NCBI GenBank assembly: GCA_951812505.1
Contig: CATOSI010000004.1
Span: forward strand, 47,211-111,210
Origin: an uncultured Dehalococcoidia bacterium
Lineage (GTDB): Bacteria > Chloroflexota > Dehalococcoidia > Lucifugimonadales > UBA1123
Direction of reading: 5' to 3'
DNA length: 64,000 bases
Every line of letters starts with the position of its first letter. Positions within the stretch are counted from its first letter, which is position 1. The notes beneath the pieces were generated by a model. That model was given only the letters and a program-made list of their open reading frames with translations, had not been told where the DNA came from and searched no databases. The translations under genes were made by a program, and so were the position numbers. Shown piece after piece: positions 53,042 to 61,800 of the stretch.

Positions 53042-53644
53042 ATGGACATTGATCTTAACAGAGACGCTCTCCGAGAGGCCGGTATCGGTAACTTCTTTCG
53101 TCCGAGCCAGTTGGAGCAACTGGGTATCCCCTACCATAAGCTTCGGCAACTTGAGGCCCAGAAGGCTATCGAGCGTGTCGGCCGTGGACTCTACCGGCTT
53201 GCCGATGCCGAGCTGACTGAACGCTACTCGATGGCTTCTGTCTGCGCTAGAGTTCCCAATGCCATCGTCTGCCTACTCTCGGCGTTACAGGTACACGAGA
53301 TCGGCACGCAACTCCCGCGCCAAGTATGGATCGCCATTCCCCATAAGGCGAGACCTCCCCGATTACGGGGACCCGCGATACGCTTGGTGCGGTTTAGTGG
53401 AGCAGCTTGGCGCTATGGCATAGAGAACATAGAGTTCGAAGATGTGCCTGCCCGCATCACTTCCCCGGCACGCACAATAGTCGACTGCTTCCGGTACGAG
53501 CGTCTGATCGGACGAGAGGCCGCTCTAGAAGCCCTCCAAGACGCCCTCCAAGACAACAAGGTGACCACTGACGAACTTCGCCGGGTACTCGGTGCTCTGC
53601 CCTCACGCCGGCTCAGGGCCATTATGGATACGGGAGTACTATGA
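53042..53644 (+). CDS. abiEi: AbiEi-type antitoxin (Type IV toxin-antitoxin)
   Basis: The 200-aa protein has the N-terminal winged-helix AbiEi_4-type domain: FFRPSQLEQLGIPYHKLRQL, then RVGRGLYRLAD. The C-terminal half, with RITSPARTIVDCFRYERLIG, is the usual antitoxin/operator-binding domain. Such proteins neutralise the partner toxin indirectly and repress transcription. It overlaps the toxin gene by 4 bp (ATGA). The own promoter and operator lie directly upstream, so the pair can be expressed apart from hsdM. Confidence 0.88.
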   Translation: MDIDLNRDALREAGIGNFFRPSQLEQLGIPYHKLRQLEAQKAIERVGRGLYRLADAELTERYSMASVCARVPNAIVCLLSALQVHEIGTQLPRQVWIAIPHKARPPRLRGPAIRLVRFSGAAWRYGIENIEFEDVPARITSPARTIVDCFRYERLIGREAALEALQDALQDNKVTTDELRRVLGALPSRRLRAIMDTGVL

Positions 53645-54582
53645 ATCGCAACTTCGCCGCTTCGATCATGGCCCGTCTTCACAATCAGTGGGAAGGCGGC
53701 GTGACGTTTGACCTGTTGCTCGCCCGCTACGCCTGCGAGCGATTCCTATACCGTCTTGGTGAGTCCGGGATTCGGGACAGGTGCATACTGAAGGGAGCAA
53801 CCCTCCTGGCACTGTGGATGAAGGAACCTTATCGCGCTACACGTGACATCGATCTGTTGGCGTTCGGCGAGAGTGATGAGGAGGCCGTCCAAACGATTAT
53901 CACGACTGTCTGTTCCGTCCCTTGCGAAGAAGACGGGATCACCTTTGATCTTGAGACCCTGAGAATCTCTCCGATTCGGGAGAGTCAGAAGTATCAGGGC
54001 CAGCGGGCAAAATTGGACGCCCGGCTTGGCATGGCCAAAATTCCAGTGCAGGTAGATTTCGGATTCGGCAACGCTGTTACTTCGGTTGTCGATGAGGAGA
54101 GTTTACCCACCCTGATCGGTGACGTCCCTCCGCCATTCCTACGCACGTATCCGCGAGTCGCCACTATCGCGGAGAAGTTCGAAACGATGGTGCAGTTGGG
54201 CATTGTGAACAGCCGCATGAAGGATTTCTACGACGTGTGGGCCCTATCGGAGACCTTCTCATTTGACGGAGCCGAGCTCCGGGAAGCTGTCGAACTCTGC
54301 TTCGAGCGGCGAGGCACCGTTTGGACTCACGCCGTACCCGATGCCCTCACATCAGCCTTCTACTCGAATTTGGACCTTCAGTATCGCTGGCAATCATATG
54401 GGCAGGACGGACAACTATTGAGTTCTCCACCGAACGCGTTCGAGGAAATCGGCAGCCGGGTACGACTGTTCATGGGGCCTGTGCGCGAAAGTATCCTGGC
54501 GGGATCGCATTTCGAATTGAACTGGCCAGCGGGAGGACCTTGGCAGTCCCGCGCTGCGTCGATAGACAGACGAGGGGAATAA
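53641..54582 (+). CDS. abiEii: AbiEii/AbiGii-type nucleotidyltransferase toxin
   Basis: Toxins of this family add nucleotides to tRNA or similar targets and stop growth after phage attack. The 313-aa product shows the nucleotidyltransferase motifs: LKGATLLALW, then RATRDIDLLAFG with the two metal-binding Asp, VQVDFGFGNAV, and the terminal AEKFETMVQLG and RMKDFYDVWAL segments that are hallmarks of the family. Length is normal. It ends just before the AAGGAGAGG site of the 2TM gene. Confidence 0.9.
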   Translation: MNRNFAASIMARLHNQWEGGVTFDLLLARYACERFLYRLGESGIRDRCILKGATLLALWMKEPYRATRDIDLLAFGESDEEAVQTIITTVCSVPCEEDGITFDLETLRISPIRESQKYQGQRAKLDARLGMAKIPVQVDFGFGNAVTSVVDEESLPTLIGDVPPPFLRTYPRVATIAEKFETMVQLGIVNSRMKDFYDVWALSETFSFDGAELREAVELCFERRGTVWTHAVPDALTSAFYSNLDLQYRWQSYGQDGQLLSSPPNAFEEIGSRVRLFMGPVRESILAGSHFELNWPAGGPWQSRAASIDRRGE

Positions 54583-54592
54583 GGAGAGGCAC

Positions 54593-55033
54593 TTGTCCGA
54601 GAACCAGCCTATAACACACGATTACTCGTCTGTCCGGACTCACCTTGAGATCATGCAAGGTGTCATCCAACGGATGGCGGAGAACAGCCGCTCGTGCAAG
54701 GTGTGGTGCGTAACCCTGGTCTCGGCCATTCTGGTGCTAGTAGCGAGGACCGGGAACTCGGAGCACGCGGCAATAGCCCTAGCGCCCACCCTCCTGCTAT
54801 TCGTGCTCGACGCTTACTACCTCGCACTAGAGGGGAATTTTCGCGAGCCTTACGACGATTTCGTCGACAAAGTCCATCGAGGACAGGCACACACTTCAGA
54901 TCTCTTTAAGATCCGTCCCAGAGGGTTGATCATTAAGGGAGTTTTCGGGGCACTATTTGGGTCCTTTTCGGTACTGCCCTTTTACCTCGTGGTCACCGCC
55001 ACCGTCCTGCTGGCATGGCGCTTCGTCTTTTAA
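54593..55033 (+). CDS. Small membrane protein paired with a TIR-like effector
   Basis: The 146-aa TTG-started protein has a conserved-looking start (HLEIMQGVIQRMAENSRSCK) and hydrophobic segments at about 38-55, 60-80 and 120-145. The central motif is LDAYYLALEGNFR. Proteins of this kind are often found beside MTH538-type TIR-like genes; they recall the SLATT two-TM effector type. Pore formation or membrane anchoring is possible, but no activity is proven. AAGGAGAGG precedes the start. The TIR-like gene follows 14 bp later, so they form a two-gene unit. Confidence 0.7.
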   Translation: MSENQPITHDYSSVRTHLEIMQGVIQRMAENSRSCKVWCVTLVSAILVLVARTGNSEHAAIALAPTLLLFVLDAYYLALEGNFREPYDDFVDKVHRGQAHTSDLFKIRPRGLIIKGVFGALFGSFSVLPFYLVVTATVLLAWRFVF

Positions 55034-55047
55034 TCAGGAGCAGAATC

Positions 55048-55611
55048 ATGGCCGCCAAAACACCCAGACATAAGGTGTTTATCAGCTTTCACGAGAAGGA
55101 TATTGAATACAAGGAACAATTCATTCGTATGATGGGAAAGCGCATAGTTGACAGATCAGTTGACACGGGAAACATCGATGACACTGAACTAAAGACGACA
55201 ACCATTCGTCAGAAGATTCGTGATGGATACATCAGGGACGCATCTGTGACTATTGTGCTAATCGGCTCCTGCACATGGCAGAGGAAGCATGTCGATTGGG
55301 AAATCGGGGCCAGTCTTCGGAAGACTAAGAAAAACTCCAGATGCGGCCTCGTCGGTATCTTACTCCCTGATCACCCAGATTTCCGCAAACGGACCTACAA
55401 CTCACGACTGGTACCTCCTAGGCTGGCAGACAGCTGCCAAGGCAGCGATCCATATGCATTAGTTCACCGGCGGCCACAACCTTGGACACCGGCTCAGATT
55501 GCTGAGTGGATTCATCGAGCATTTGTCCGTAGACAGGGAGCGCCACCGGAGAATGCGAGAAGGTCGTTTGGTCGAAATTGGACTCGGCGCAAATGCTCGG
55601 AAGGCTGGTAG
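55048..55611 (+). CDS. TIR-like (MTH538-type/DUF1863) effector protein
   Basis: The 187-aa protein starts at ATG 55048 behind AGGAG. It begins with KVFISFHEKDIEYKEQF, has TTIRQKIRDGYIRDASVTIV, and the hallmark CTWQRKHVDWEIGASL with the Glu that corresponds to the TIR active site. TIR and TIR-like domains in bacterial immunity often split NAD; here that is inference. The last 30 residues are basic and weakly conserved. It is placed inside the Type I RM array together with its membrane partner. Confidence 0.82.
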   Translation: MAAKTPRHKVFISFHEKDIEYKEQFIRMMGKRIVDRSVDTGNIDDTELKTTTIRQKIRDGYIRDASVTIVLIGSCTWQRKHVDWEIGASLRKTKKNSRCGLVGILLPDHPDFRKRTYNSRLVPPRLADSCQGSDPYALVHRRPQPWTPAQIAEWIHRAFVRRQGAPPENARRSFGRNWTRRKCSEGW

Positions 55612-55634
55612 AACTAGCGTGATAGTGGATTGAG

Positions 55635-56939
55635 ATGACAACTCAGATAACCAAGTACATGCCCTACCACACATACAGGGACTCTGGTGTCGAGTGGCTG
55701 GGAGAGGTTCCGTATCATTGGGAGGTGAGACGGTTGAAGCACAGCGCTCCTATTCGGGTCAGCAAGCTCGATGGTAAGCCAGAGGAAGCCATATATGTTG
55801 GTCTTGAGCACATTGAATCGTGGACTGGGCGGTTGCTTCTTGAAAATCAGCCAGAGAGCGTCGATAGCGCTGTCGCGTCTTTTGCTGCGGGCGATGTCCT
55901 ATTTGGAAAGCTTAGACCTTACTTGGCCAAGTCGGCTCGTCCCGATTTCAGTGGTGTTGCCACGAGTGAAATTCTTACACTACGGCCACTGAACAATTGT
56001 TTGCAGAGCTATCTGATGTATTGTCTACTGAACGAATATTTCATCCATTGGATAAACGTATTCACCTACGGTGCCAGGATGCCGCGTGTAAGCCCAGATC
56101 AGGTTGGCAGCAGCTACATTCCTGTTCCACCCCTTCCTGAGCAGCGTGCCATCAGCGCTTTCCTCGACCGGGAGACTGCGAAGATCGACGCACTCGTCGC
56201 AAAGAAGGAGCGGCTGATCGAACTGCTTCAAGAGAAGCGCACCGCCCTCATCGGTCGTGCCGTCACCAAGGGCCTTGACCCTGACGTCCCGATGAAAGAC
56301 TCCAGCGTTGATTGGCTGGGCGAGATACCGTCGCATTGGAGCGTCACGCAACTTCGCAGGCTTATCACTCAGGTAATCCATCCCTTGACAGTACAAACGG
56401 AACAGGTCTATCGGGAGATCGGAATTCGTTCGTGGGGAAGGGGAATCTTCCACAAGGACCCAGTCGCGGGAGCACACTTGGGTGACAAGAGGGTCTTCAA
56501 CATTAGGCCGTGCGAATTGGTGCTGAACATAGTGTTTGCATGGGAGGGCGCTATAGCTGTGGTTTCGGATGATGAAAGAGGGATGATAGCGTCGCATCGA
56601 TTCCCAACTTTTCAGCACGTGGACTCTTTGGTGCACTTAGACTACCTCCTCATGCTCCTGCAAAGCGAGCATGGGAGGGCACTGATGGGACTGAATTCTC
56701 CAGGTGCTGCCGGGCGCAACCGTACCCTTAGAATCGCCTCTTTTCTCGATGAGGATATACCCCTACCTCCCCTCGATGAACAGAAATTGATTGTCGCTGT
56801 ATTTAGAGGCAACGAACAGCGTCTGCAATCCCTTGCTACTAAGGTCAGTGCGGCCATTGAACTCCTGAAGGAATTCCGAGCCGCCCTCATCTCGGCGGCC
56901 ATTACGGGCAGAATCGACGTGCGAGAGGAGGCAGTATGA
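55635..56939 (+). CDS. hsdS: Type I restriction specificity subunit
   Basis: HsdS reads the bipartite DNA target for HsdM and HsdR. The 434-aa protein has two target-recognition domains, each opened by a similar block: DSGVEWLGEVPYHWEVRRLK near residue 17 and DSSVDWLGEIPSHWSVTQLR near 222. Each ends with the conserved helix (PPLPEQRAISAFLDRETAKI and PPLDEQKLIVAVF-type). Two different halves predict an asymmetric target. No phase-variable repeat or second hsdS copy is visible. It overlaps hsdR by 4 bp. Confidence 0.95.
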   Translation: MTTQITKYMPYHTYRDSGVEWLGEVPYHWEVRRLKHSAPIRVSKLDGKPEEAIYVGLEHIESWTGRLLLENQPESVDSAVASFAAGDVLFGKLRPYLAKSARPDFSGVATSEILTLRPLNNCLQSYLMYCLLNEYFIHWINVFTYGARMPRVSPDQVGSSYIPVPPLPEQRAISAFLDRETAKIDALVAKKERLIELLQEKRTALIGRAVTKGLDPDVPMKDSSVDWLGEIPSHWSVTQLRRLITQVIHPLTVQTEQVYREIGIRSWGRGIFHKDPVAGAHLGDKRVFNIRPCELVLNIVFAWEGAIAVVSDDERGMIASHRFPTFQHVDSLVHLDYLLMLLQSEHGRALMGLNSPGAAGRNRTLRIASFLDEDIPLPPLDEQKLIVAVFRGNEQRLQSLATKVSAAIELLKEFRAALISAAITGRIDVREEAV

Positions 56940-59900
56940 GCGTAGACGTTTCGGAGCGTGCCTTCGAGGACGCAATCGAGGCAACCTTGCTTCGGCACCA
57001 AGGTGTGATCGCTGAGGAAGCGTATTCCTACGTCGATTTGCCGTCCTGTGGATATTCGAAGCGGGGTTCAGCAGACTACGACAGGAGCCTCTGTCTTATC
57101 TCGAGCGACGTGCTAGACTTCGTGCTGGCAACGCAGCCACGTGAGTGGAAGAGGCTCTCTGAGCATCACGGGACAGCGGTCGAGGAGCGGTTTCTTAAGC
57201 GCCTGGCGTCCGAGATCAGGCGCAGGGGCGCGCTCGACGTGCTGCGTACCGGAATCAGAGACATGGGATGCAAGTTCCAACTCGCATACTTCCGGCCAGC
57301 CAGCGGGTTGAACGAGGAGACTAAGCGTCTGCACGCCGCGAACCTATTCTCGGTTGTCCGGCAGTTTCGGTACAGCGAGAAGAGCAACAAGAGCCTTGAC
57401 CTTGCGCTCTTCCTAAACGGTATCCCCATCTTCACCGCTGAGATCAAGAACCCGCTGACGGGCCAGACTGTCGAGGACGCCATCCGTCAATACAGGACCG
57501 ACCGCGACCCGAGGGTGCCGCTGCTTGCACCCGGGCGTTGCCTCGCGCACTTCGCCGTGGACCCTGATCTCATCTACGTGACTACCAGACTGGCTGGGCC
57601 TGAAACGCGATTCCTTCCCTTCAATCGAGGCAAGTTCGGAGGGGCTGGCAATCCGCCCGTTTCACCAACTCAGCTCGGTTACCCAACGTCCTACCTCTGG
57701 GAGGAGATCTGGGCGCGTGACAGTGTGCTCAACCTGGTACGTCAGTTCATCCATGAGGTGCAAGAGGAGGTCGAGCAAGGAGGGAGGAATGGTAGGCGCT
57801 CCCTTATCTTCCCACGCTACCAGCAGCTCGACTGCGTTCGGCGGTTGGTGGCTGATGCGCGGTATCAGGGTGCGGGGCAACACTACCTGATACAGCACTC
57901 TGCGGGCAGCGGCAAGACGTTCACCATCGCATGGCTCGCCCACCAACTTTCGACTCTTCACGACGCCAGTGACCGCCGTGTCTTCGACTCGATTGTCGTG
58001 ATTACCGACCGCCGCGTACTCGACCGCCAGCTCCAGAGCGCCATGCGCCAGTTCGAGCAGACTCTGGGTGTTGTAGAGAACATCGACAAGACCTCTCGGC
58101 AGCTGAAGGATGCGCTGGAAGGCGGTAAGACCATAATCGTCACCACACTTCAGAAGTTTCCCGTGATCGCCGAAGAAATCGGTGAACTTCCGGGCAGACG
58201 GTTCGCCCTGATCGTCGACGAGGCTCACTCTTCCCAGTCCGGTGAGGGCACCAAGGGCCTAAAATCCGTACTCGCCGCCCGGTCCCTTGAAGAGGCCGAG
58301 TCGGAGGAGATGGAATCTCAAACTCCAGAGGAAGAACTCGACGACGCGATTCTGGCGGAGATGGAGAAGCGAAAGCACCTCCCCAATGTTTCGACCTTCG
58401 CATTCACCGCCACACCCAAGCCCAAGACGCTTGAGCTGTTCGGAGACAAGCAGCCTGACGGGTCCTTCGCGCCCTTCCATCTATACAGCATGCGCCAGGC
58501 AATCGAGGAGGGGTTCATCCGCGACGTACTGGAGAGCTACACCACGTACAAGGTCTACTGGCGTCTCATCAAGAAGATTGAAGAAGACCCGCGATACGAC
58601 AGGAGCAAGGCGGACTACTTACTCAGATCTTTCGTGGACATCCATCCGCATGCCATCGACCAGAAGGTGCGGGTTATGGTCGATCACTTTGTCGGTAGCA
58701 CCCTGAGCGAAATTGGCGGCAGGGCGAAGGCCATGATCGTCACCCGTTCCCGCCTGCATGCGGTACGGTACAAGCTGGCTGTGGACAGATACCTGGCGGA
58801 GTTGGGAAATCCATTCAAGGCGCTTGTCGCTTTCTCCGGGACGGTCCAAGACAGCGGCCAGTCCTATACGGAGTCCGGGATGAACACTATCCCGGAGGCG
58901 CAGACTGCCAACACCTTCGATCTCCCCGATTACCGGTTCTTGATCGTGGCGAACAAGTTCCAAACCGGCTTCGACCAGCCATTGCTGCACACGATGTACG
59001 TCGACAAGAAACTCGGCGGCGTGAATGCGGTGCAGACCCTTTCGCGGCTGAACCGCACGCACCCTGAGAAGCAGAGCACGATGGTGCTCGACTTCGCCAA
59101 CGAGGCTGACGAGATCAGGGCGTCCTTTGAGCCTTACTACGAGACGACCATTCTGTCAGAGGCCACCGATCCAAATCTGCTCTACGAGAAACAGGGTCGC
59201 CTGGAAGAGTTCCCTGTCTTCACCGAGACGAACGTGGAATACTTCGCAGCAATCTATTTCGGAGCCAACTCCACTCAGGACCTTCTCTATGCCGCCCTCG
59301 CCTCCTCGGTGGGACGCTTCAAGGAGATGCACAAGGACGAACGTCATGACTTCCGCGGTGAACTCTCCGACTATGTGCGGCTGTACTCTTTCCTGGCTCA
59401 GATCCTGCCCTTCTCCGATGTCGGTCTGGAGAAACTCTACGCCTTTGCCCGTCATCTACGTCGGCTGCTGCCCCACGACGGGGGGGAGTTGCCTCGAGAG
59501 ATTCAGCAGAACATCGATATGGAATCCTACCGCATCCAGCAGACCGGAAGCGGGAAGATGGTACTTGATCGGAAGGGTAAGACAGGCGCACTCGATCCCG
59601 TGGTGACGAAGGGCATACGCGAAAGCACGCCGGAAGAGTTGGAAGCGCTTTCTCGCATCATAGCTGACCTCAACGAGCGTTTCGGCATCGAACTCGGATC
59701 CGAACACCGCGTAACAATCGGCCGAATGATGGAACGGCTTGAAGAGGACGCTGCGCTGGACGCGGCCGTGAAGGTCAACACGCTGGAGAACATACGCATC
59801 GCCTTCGACCACAAGGTCGAGGAGATCATCCAAGAAATCGTCGATTTGAATTTTGACCTCTATAAGCGGATCACGGACGATCCATCCTTCGGCGAAGTGA

Positions 59901-59965
59901 TCAAGAATCATCTCTTTGACCAGTACCTCAGCACCCATCGGAACACTGAAAAGGTGGAGGACTGA
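56936..59965 (+). CDS. hsdR: Type I restriction endonuclease subunit R
   Basis: HsdR translocates DNA with ATP and cuts at a distance when the site is unmethylated. The 1009-aa product has the nuclease motif FTAEIKNPLTGQTVEDAIRQ near residue 170, Walker A HSAGSGKTFTIAWL near 325, the DEAH-type VDEAHSSQSGEG, the TATPKP motif and later helicase motifs (VANKFQTGFDQP and LSRLNRT). All appear intact. The ATG overlaps the hsdS stop, which ensures coupled translation. A 92-bp gap follows before the SPARSA pair. Confidence 0.96.
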   Translation: MSVDVSERAFEDAIEATLLRHQGVIAEEAYSYVDLPSCGYSKRGSADYDRSLCLISSDVLDFVLATQPREWKRLSEHHGTAVEERFLKRLASEIRRRGALDVLRTGIRDMGCKFQLAYFRPASGLNEETKRLHAANLFSVVRQFRYSEKSNKSLDLALFLNGIPIFTAEIKNPLTGQTVEDAIRQYRTDRDPRVPLLAPGRCLAHFAVDPDLIYVTTRLAGPETRFLPFNRGKFGGAGNPPVSPTQLGYPTSYLWEEIWARDSVLNLVRQFIHEVQEEVEQGGRNGRRSLIFPRYQQLDCVRRLVADARYQGAGQHYLIQHSAGSGKTFTIAWLAHQLSTLHDASDRRVFDSIVVITDRRVLDRQLQSAMRQFEQTLGVVENIDKTSRQLKDALEGGKTIIVTTLQKFPVIAEEIGELPGRRFALIVDEAHSSQSGEGTKGLKSVLAARSLEEAESEEMESQTPEEELDDAILAEMEKRKHLPNVSTFAFTATPKPKTLELFGDKQPDGSFAPFHLYSMRQAIEEGFIRDVLESYTTYKVYWRLIKKIEEDPRYDRSKADYLLRSFVDIHPHAIDQKVRVMVDHFVGSTLSEIGGRAKAMIVTRSRLHAVRYKLAVDRYLAELGNPFKALVAFSGTVQDSGQSYTESGMNTIPEAQTANTFDLPDYRFLIVANKFQTGFDQPLLHTMYVDKKLGGVNAVQTLSRLNRTHPEKQSTMVLDFANEADEIRASFEPYYETTILSEATDPNLLYEKQGRLEEFPVFTETNVEYFAAIYFGANSTQDLLYAALASSVGRFKEMHKDERHDFRGELSDYVRLYSFLAQILPFSDVGLEKLYAFARHLRRLLPHDGGELPREIQQNIDMESYRIQQTGSGKMVLDRKGKTGALDPVVTKGIRESTPEELEALSRIIADLNERFGIELGSEHRVTIGRMMERLEEDAALDAAVKVNTLENIRIAFDHKVEEIIQEIVDLNFDLYKRITDDPSFGEVIKNHLFDQYLSTHRNTEKVED

Positions 59966-60057
59966 AAAGTTAGACTCCCGTGGAATTCCTAGGATACTGC
60001 CGTCAGCGTTGACGAAGAGGCGAAGGTTGCCACAGTACTTGAAAGTAGAATGCTGAT

Positions 60058-61800
60058 TTGACTGCCCAACCAAATCTGCCGTACATGAATACAGATGACT
60101 TTGCACGCCGCTTCTCTATGCGCGCGCAGAATCTGATGTGGCTCCTCGGTGCTGGTGCGTCGGCTTCCGCGGGCGTACCTACCGCGGCGGACATGATCTG
60201 GGATTTCAAACAACAGTTGTTTGTCAGTCAGCGTAGAGTGCCGCGCCATGAAGTTTCCGACCTGTCCCGCTCAATGGTACGCAACAGGCTCCAAAGCCAT
60301 GTTGATTCACTGGGACGGCTCCCTTCTCCGGGAGACTCCGATGAGTATGCGGCACTGTTCGAGGCAGTTTATCCTGCCGAGGCCGACAGGAGGGCATATC
60401 TGGACGGTAAGTTAACTGATGCGAAACCTTCCTACGGCCACATTGCGCTAGCAACGCTCATGAAGGCGAGCCGGACGCGAATCGTGTGGACGACCAACTT
60501 CGATGCGCTGGTGGCTGACGCTTCTGCCATCGTCTTTGGTAGTACAGGCAATCTAACGACAGCGGACCTGGATTCCTCCGGTCGTGCGCTGGAGGCAATT
60601 CAGGAAGAGCGATGGCCTGTGGAGGTAAAGCTACATGGTGACTTCCGCTCCCGGAGGCTCAAGAACACACCCGGTGAACTCAGAAAACAGGACTCGGTTA
60701 TGAGGCGAGCGTTGGTGGATTCCTGTCGTCAGAATGGGCTCGTGGTAGTTGGTTACAGCGGGCGTGATGATTCTGTGATGGACTCCATCGAACAGGCTAT
60801 TGCTGAACCCAATGCATTCCCTGCGGGGCTATTCTGGCTACATCGAGGTGACGATTCGCCGTTGGCACGTGTTGCGCATGTTATGAACCGCGCCCGGGAT
60901 GCAGGAGTAGAAGCGGCTCTCGTGTCAGTCGATAACTTCGATGAGGTGATGCGGGATTTGACTCGCTTGATTGGTGGACTGGACACAACCACGCTGGACA
61001 CGTTTGCCCAAGCACGAAAAGTCTGGAGTCCCGCACCAATTCCGGGGGGCCGAAAGGGTCATCCAATAATCCGTCTGAACGCATTGGAATTGAAGAAGAC
61101 TCCCAGCGTTTGCAGACTCGTAGACTGCAACATCGGTGGTACCGTTGAAGTGCGCGAAGCCGTAAGACGAGCTGGGGTAAACGTAATTGCAGTCCGCTCA
61201 CAGCATGGAGTATTGGCTTACGGAGCTGATGCAGATATACGAACTGCGTTCGAGCAGTTTGGCATAGATGGGTTTGACATCCACCCTCTCGACCAGCGTC
61301 GGCAACGCTATGATTCGACAGAGCGAGGGCTGTTACGTGAAGCCCAGATAAGTGCATTGGAGAGGCAAAGTGGTTTGGCTGCGATCAGGCAGCGACATTC
61401 GGACCTGCTTGCTCCACGTGACCCGACGCACACTGAATGGTCTCGCCTTAGAGAGATAGTAGGTACACTTGCTGGAACGGTCTCAGGACTTTCGCAACTC
61501 CGTTGGCGTGAAGGTGTTGGTGTCCGTTTGGATTGGGCGAATGATCGTCTCTGGTTGCTGTTCGAGCCCCGTACTATATTCGATGGACTCGATAACGCCA
61601 ATCGGTTTGCGGCAGCTGACTTCGCCCGTGAGCGAACTGCCACTAGATACAACAGAAAGCTCAACGACATCCTTGATTTCTGGTCCAAGCATCTCTCTCA
61701 AAATGGTGACGAACTTCGCGCGACTGGAACACCTGATGGTATTGACGCGGTGTTCCAATTGTCCTCACGAACCGCCGGTTCACGGAGAGTGGGAGCATGA
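60058..61800 (+). CDS. SIR2-APAZ protein of a short-Argonaute (SPARSA) system
   Basis: The N-terminal SIR2 domain has LLGAGASASAGVP (residues 29-41), TTNFDAL (145-151) and the catalytic KLHGDF (His 193). The residues after about 330 form the APAZ domain, which replaces the missing N/PAZ half of short Argonautes. In characterised SPARSA systems the complex is activated by guide-directed recognition of invader nucleic acid and then depletes NAD, killing the infected cell. The 580-aa length fits. Start may be TTG 60058 or ATG 60085. It overlaps the Argonaute gene by 4 bp (ATGA), so the two are made together. Confidence 0.9.
   Translation: MTAQPNLPYMNTDDFARRFSMRAQNLMWLLGAGASASAGVPTAADMIWDFKQQLFVSQRRVPRHEVSDLSRSMVRNRLQSHVDSLGRLPSPGDSDEYAALFEAVYPAEADRRAYLDGKLTDAKPSYGHIALATLMKASRTRIVWTTNFDALVADASAIVFGSTGNLTTADLDSSGRALEAIQEERWPVEVKLHGDFRSRRLKNTPGELRKQDSVMRRALVDSCRQNGLVVVGYSGRDDSVMDSIEQAIAEPNAFPAGLFWLHRGDDSPLARVAHVMNRARDAGVEAALVSVDNFDEVMRDLTRLIGGLDTTTLDTFAQARKVWSPAPIPGGRKGHPIIRLNALELKKTPSVCRLVDCNIGGTVEVREAVRRAGVNVIAVRSQHGVLAYGADADIRTAFEQFGIDGFDIHPLDQRRQRYDSTERGLLREAQISALERQSGLAAIRQRHSDLLAPRDPTHTEWSRLREIVGTLAGTVSGLSQLRWREGVGVRLDWANDRLWLLFEPRTIFDGLDNANRFAAADFARERTATRYNRKLNDILDFWSKHLSQNGDELRATGTPDGIDAVFQLSSRTAGSRRVGA

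Noticed and set aside
55635..56939. Phase-variable or recombining hsdS
   Set aside because: No simple repeat tract, inverted hsdS copy or recombinase gene was found around it.
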